In this document: piece by piece, positions 61,998 to 64,000 of the stretch
Layout: the number at the start of each line of letters is the position of its first letter
Position numbering within the stretch: position 1 is the stretch's first letter
NCBI GenBank assembly: GCA_038243995.1
Contig: JBBRTV010000005.1
Span: 62,001-126,000, forward strand
Direction of reading: 5' to 3'
Length of the DNA stretch: 64,000 nucleotides
Source: Scleromatobacter sp038243995
GTDB lineage: Bacteria > Pseudomonadota > Gammaproteobacteria > Burkholderiales > Burkholderiaceae_C
Position numbers and translations under genes: made by a program
The notes under the pieces: model-generated
Told to the model about the DNA's origin: nothing
What the model saw: the letters and a program-made list of their open reading frames with translations, nothing else
The model's database searches: none

Positions 61998-64000
61998 ATG
62001 TCTTTCGTCGTCGATGGTGCCAATGCCGATGGATCGCGCCCGTTCGCGCAGTTCACGTTCGACGCCGACGAGCCGGGCGCCGCGCCGGCCAGCATCAGCG
62101 ACATGGCCGCCGCCCACGGCGGGAATGCCACGGACGGTTCGGGCATCCTGGCGTTCGCGCCGGGGCAATCCCTGTCGACGATAGCCATCCCCCGCGACGC
62201 CACCGCGATCCAGGGGCCGGCCGGCGCGTTCGGCTTCGACCTGTTCGACCCGGTCCATCCGGCCATCGGTGCGCCCCTCGCACGGGCGACGATCCACGCG
62301 AGCGGCCCTGCCAGCAACCCGGCGGCAGGGCCGCTACCGCTGATCACGGTGTCCGACGCCGTCGCCGACGAGAGCAACACGTTTCTCCAGTTCGTGGTCT
62401 CGTTGAGCGCGGCATCGACGCAATCCGTGAGCGTGAGCTTCAACAATTCCAACGTGACGGCCCTCAACGGCAGCGACTACACGGCGCAATCGGGCACGCT
62501 GACCTTCGCCCCGGGCGAGACAACCAAGCTGGTGCAGATCCCGGTGCTCAATACGGCGGGCGCCGAGCCGACCGAGGTGATGGCGCTGAACCTGTTCAGC
62601 GCCGCCAACGGCACCATCGGGCGTCCGCTGGCCTTGGGCACGATCTACGACAACGACCAGGCCAGCGGCACGCCGCTGATCCGGGTCGGCGACCAGGTGG
62701 TGGACGAAGCGTCGGGCCAGGTCAGCTTCGTGGTCACGCTCGACAAGCCGGGCACCGGCAACGTCAGCGTCAACTACGCCACCGTCGACGGCACCGCCCT
62801 GGCGGGCTCCGACTACGTCGCGCAGACGACGCACACGCTCACCTTCGCGCCCGGCGAGATGGTCAAGGTCGTCAATGTCGGCCTGATCAACGACAGCCTC
62901 GCCGAAGGGCGCGAATACTTCGACCTGCGGCTCTCGTCGCCCGTCGGCGCGACGCTGCTGCCGCAGCCCACCGGCCGCGCCACCATCGGCGCCAACGACA
63001 GCACCGCCGCGTCCCTGCCCCTGATCACCGTCTCCGACGCGGTTGCCGACGAGAGCGCCACCTACCTCGAATTCGTCGTCTCGCTGAGCGCGCCCTCCGC
63101 GCAGGCGGTGAGCGTGAGCTACAACAATTCGAACGTCACGGCCCTCAACGGCAGCGACTACGTGGCGCAATCGAGCACGCTCACGTTCGCCGCGGGCGAG
63201 ACGACCAAAGTGGTGAAGATCCCGGTGCTCGACACGGCGGCCACCGAGTCGACCGAGGTGATGGCGCTGAACCTGTTCAGCGCCGTCAACGGCACCATCG
63301 GGCGTCCACTGGCCTACGGCACGATCTATGACAACGACCAGGCCAGCGGCACGCCGGTGCTGCGCGTCGCCGATCAGGTGGTGGACGAAGCGTCGGGCCA
63401 GGTCAGCTTCGTGGTCACGCTCGACAAGCCGGGCACCGGCAACGTCAGCGTCAACTACGCCACCGTCGACGGCAGCGCCCGGGCGGGCTCCGACTACCTC
63501 GCCCAGGCCACGCAGACCCTCACCTTCACGCCCGGCGAGATGGTGAAGGTGGTGACCGTGGACCTGCTCAACGACACCAGCGCGGAGCCCGGCGAATACT
63601 TCGACCTGCGCCTGACCGCGCCTGTCGGCGCCACGCTGGCGGATGCCAGCGCGCGCGTCTTCATCGCCCCCAGCGACGCGACCTCGGTCTCCCTGCCGCG
63701 CATCGTCGCCACCGACGCGGTCGCCGACGAAGCCGGGACTTACCTCGAATTCGTCGTCTCGCTGAGCGCCCCGTCGGCGCAGGCGGTGAAGGTCAGCTAC
63801 AACGACAGCAACGTGACAGCCCTCAACGGCAGCGACTACGTGGCGCAGGCGAGCACTTTGACCTTCGCTCCCGGCGAGACCATCAAGGTCGTCAGGATCC
63901 CGGTGCTCGACGGCCTCGTGGTCGAGCCGACGGAGTACATGGCATTGAACCTGTTCAGTGCCGTCAACGCGACGATCGCGCAGTCGCTGGCCTACGGAAC
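61998..64000 (+). CDS. Large Calx-beta repeat protein, 5' part (runs off the window)
   Basis: At least 667 codons with no stop before 64000. GGAG stands 7 bases before the ATG MSFVVDGANADGS. There is no Sec signal peptide; such large Calx-beta proteins often leave by a type I secretion system, using a C-terminal signal outside this window. Residues 1-114 are a separate head. Then Calx-beta domains alternate in two types: A at about 115-226 and 342-453 and from 568, B at about 227-341 and 454-567. Type A has TVSDAVADES, SFNNSNVTALNGSDY and LTFAPGETTK; type B has VVDEASGQVSFVVTLDKPG and YATVDGTALAGSDY. Calx-beta domains bind calcium and are common in adhesins. Biofilm or surface adhesion is a reasonable but unproven role. 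It starts 176 bp after malQ and is probably its own unit. Confidence 0.82.
   Translation, partial: MSFVVDGANADGSRPFAQFTFDADEPGAAPASISDMAAAHGGNATDGSGILAFAPGQSLSTIAIPRDATAIQGPAGAFGFDLFDPVHPAIGAPLARATIHASGPASNPAAGPLPLITVSDAVADESNTFLQFVVSLSAASTQSVSVSFNNSNVTALNGSDYTAQSGTLTFAPGETTKLVQIPVLNTAGAEPTEVMALNLFSAANGTIGRPLALGTIYDNDQASGTPLIRVGDQVVDEASGQVSFVVTLDKPGTGNVSVNYATVDGTALAGSDYVAQTTHTLTFAPGEMVKVVNVGLINDSLAEGREYFDLRLSSPVGATLLPQPTGRATIGANDSTAASLPLITVSDAVADESATYLEFVVSLSAPSAQAVSVSYNNSNVTALNGSDYVAQSSTLTFAAGETTKVVKIPVLDTAATESTEVMALNLFSAVNGTIGRPLAYGTIYDNDQASGTPVLRVADQVVDEASGQVSFVVTLDKPGTGNVSVNYATVDGSARAGSDYLAQATQTLTFTPGEMVKVVTVDLLNDTSAEPGEYFDLRLTAPVGATLADASARVFIAPSDATSVSLPRIVATDAVADEAGTYLEFVVSLSAPSAQAVKVSYNDSNVTALNGSDYVAQASTLTFAPGETIKVVRIPVLDGLVVEPTEYMALNLFSAVNATIAQSLAYG
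62340..64000. repeat. About 680-bp tandem repeats, each coding two Calx-beta domains
   Basis: Repeat units begin at 62340, 63021 and 63699, giving periods of 681 and 678 bp. A 99-bp stretch is identical between 62694-62792 and 63375-63473. The third unit is cut by the window end. The high DNA identity points to recent duplication or gene conversion. Confidence 0.85.

Noticed and set aside
61998..64000. Tandem repeats as a CRISPR array or satellite
   Set aside because: Periods near 680 bp in frame with Calx-beta domains show protein-coding repeats.

Overview
The window is very GC-rich (roughly 68-70% by eye), almost fully coding, and carries ordinary bacterial chromosomal genes. The best fit is a beta-proteobacterium of the order Burkholderiales. 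This rests on the separate parE/parC genes, dapA followed by bamC, a MocR-controlled gabT/gabD pair, a full glycogen gene set and the general codon and GC style. That assignment is inference; no rRNA or other taxonomic marker is present. I saw no phage, insertion sequence or CRISPR array. There is one tRNA gene (Gly, anticodon CCC).

Layout. (1) 1-10797, all minus strand: a five-gene operon read right to left, with a circularly permuted ATP-grasp protein, a stand-alone alpha-E protein, a transglutaminase-DUF2126 protein, an ATP-grasp/alpha-E fusion and a second transglutaminase, followed by two small membrane proteins. This is the predicted amidoligase/peptide-modification type of locus; its product is unknown, and it is the most interesting biology here. 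(2) 10822-18704: comEC, a NIPSNAP protein, an ArsR-type regulator, ridA-dsbB-FAD oxidoreductase, and a secreted cysteine-containing protein of unknown function. (3) 18865-25026, minus: parE, a GNAT acetyltransferase, a lytic transglycosylase lipoprotein and parC. (4) 25133-29570, plus: an MFS transporter, a small membrane protein and a methyltransferase in overlapping frames, then dapA-bamC with a terminator. (5) 29866-38603: an Ala/Ser-rich lipoprotein, a JmjC-type ribosomal oxygenase candidate and a partner of unknown function, an FKBP, dut, coaBC, a 70-bp tandem repeat, a SEC-C protein and alaS. (6) 38970-50275: a secreted S53-like peptidase, mocR divergent from gabT-gabD, a beta-propeller-like membrane protein, cysteine dioxygenase, a degenerate GGDEF protein, and a tautomerase divergent from a LysR regulator. 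(7) 50424-61821: tRNA-Gly and two divergent glycogen units, glgC-glgA-glgP on minus and glgB-glgX-malQ on plus. (8) 61998-64000: the 5' part of a large Calx-beta repeat protein that runs off the window.

How it fits together. The glycogen genes form a complete cycle: ADP-glucose synthesis, elongation, branching, phosphorolysis, debranching and recycling of maltooligosaccharides. GabT and GabD take GABA to succinate under a MocR regulator whose likely operator boxes (CTGTAC) overlap the gabT promoter. The ATP-grasp, alpha-E and transglutaminase genes are tightly packed (4-bp overlap, 14-bp gap), which argues that they act as one system. Serine-glutamine repeats occur at the end of one member and at the start of another.

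Limits: all functions are read from motifs by eye. Start codons were chosen from overlaps and Shine-Dalgarno sites, and promoter calls are consensus matches only.
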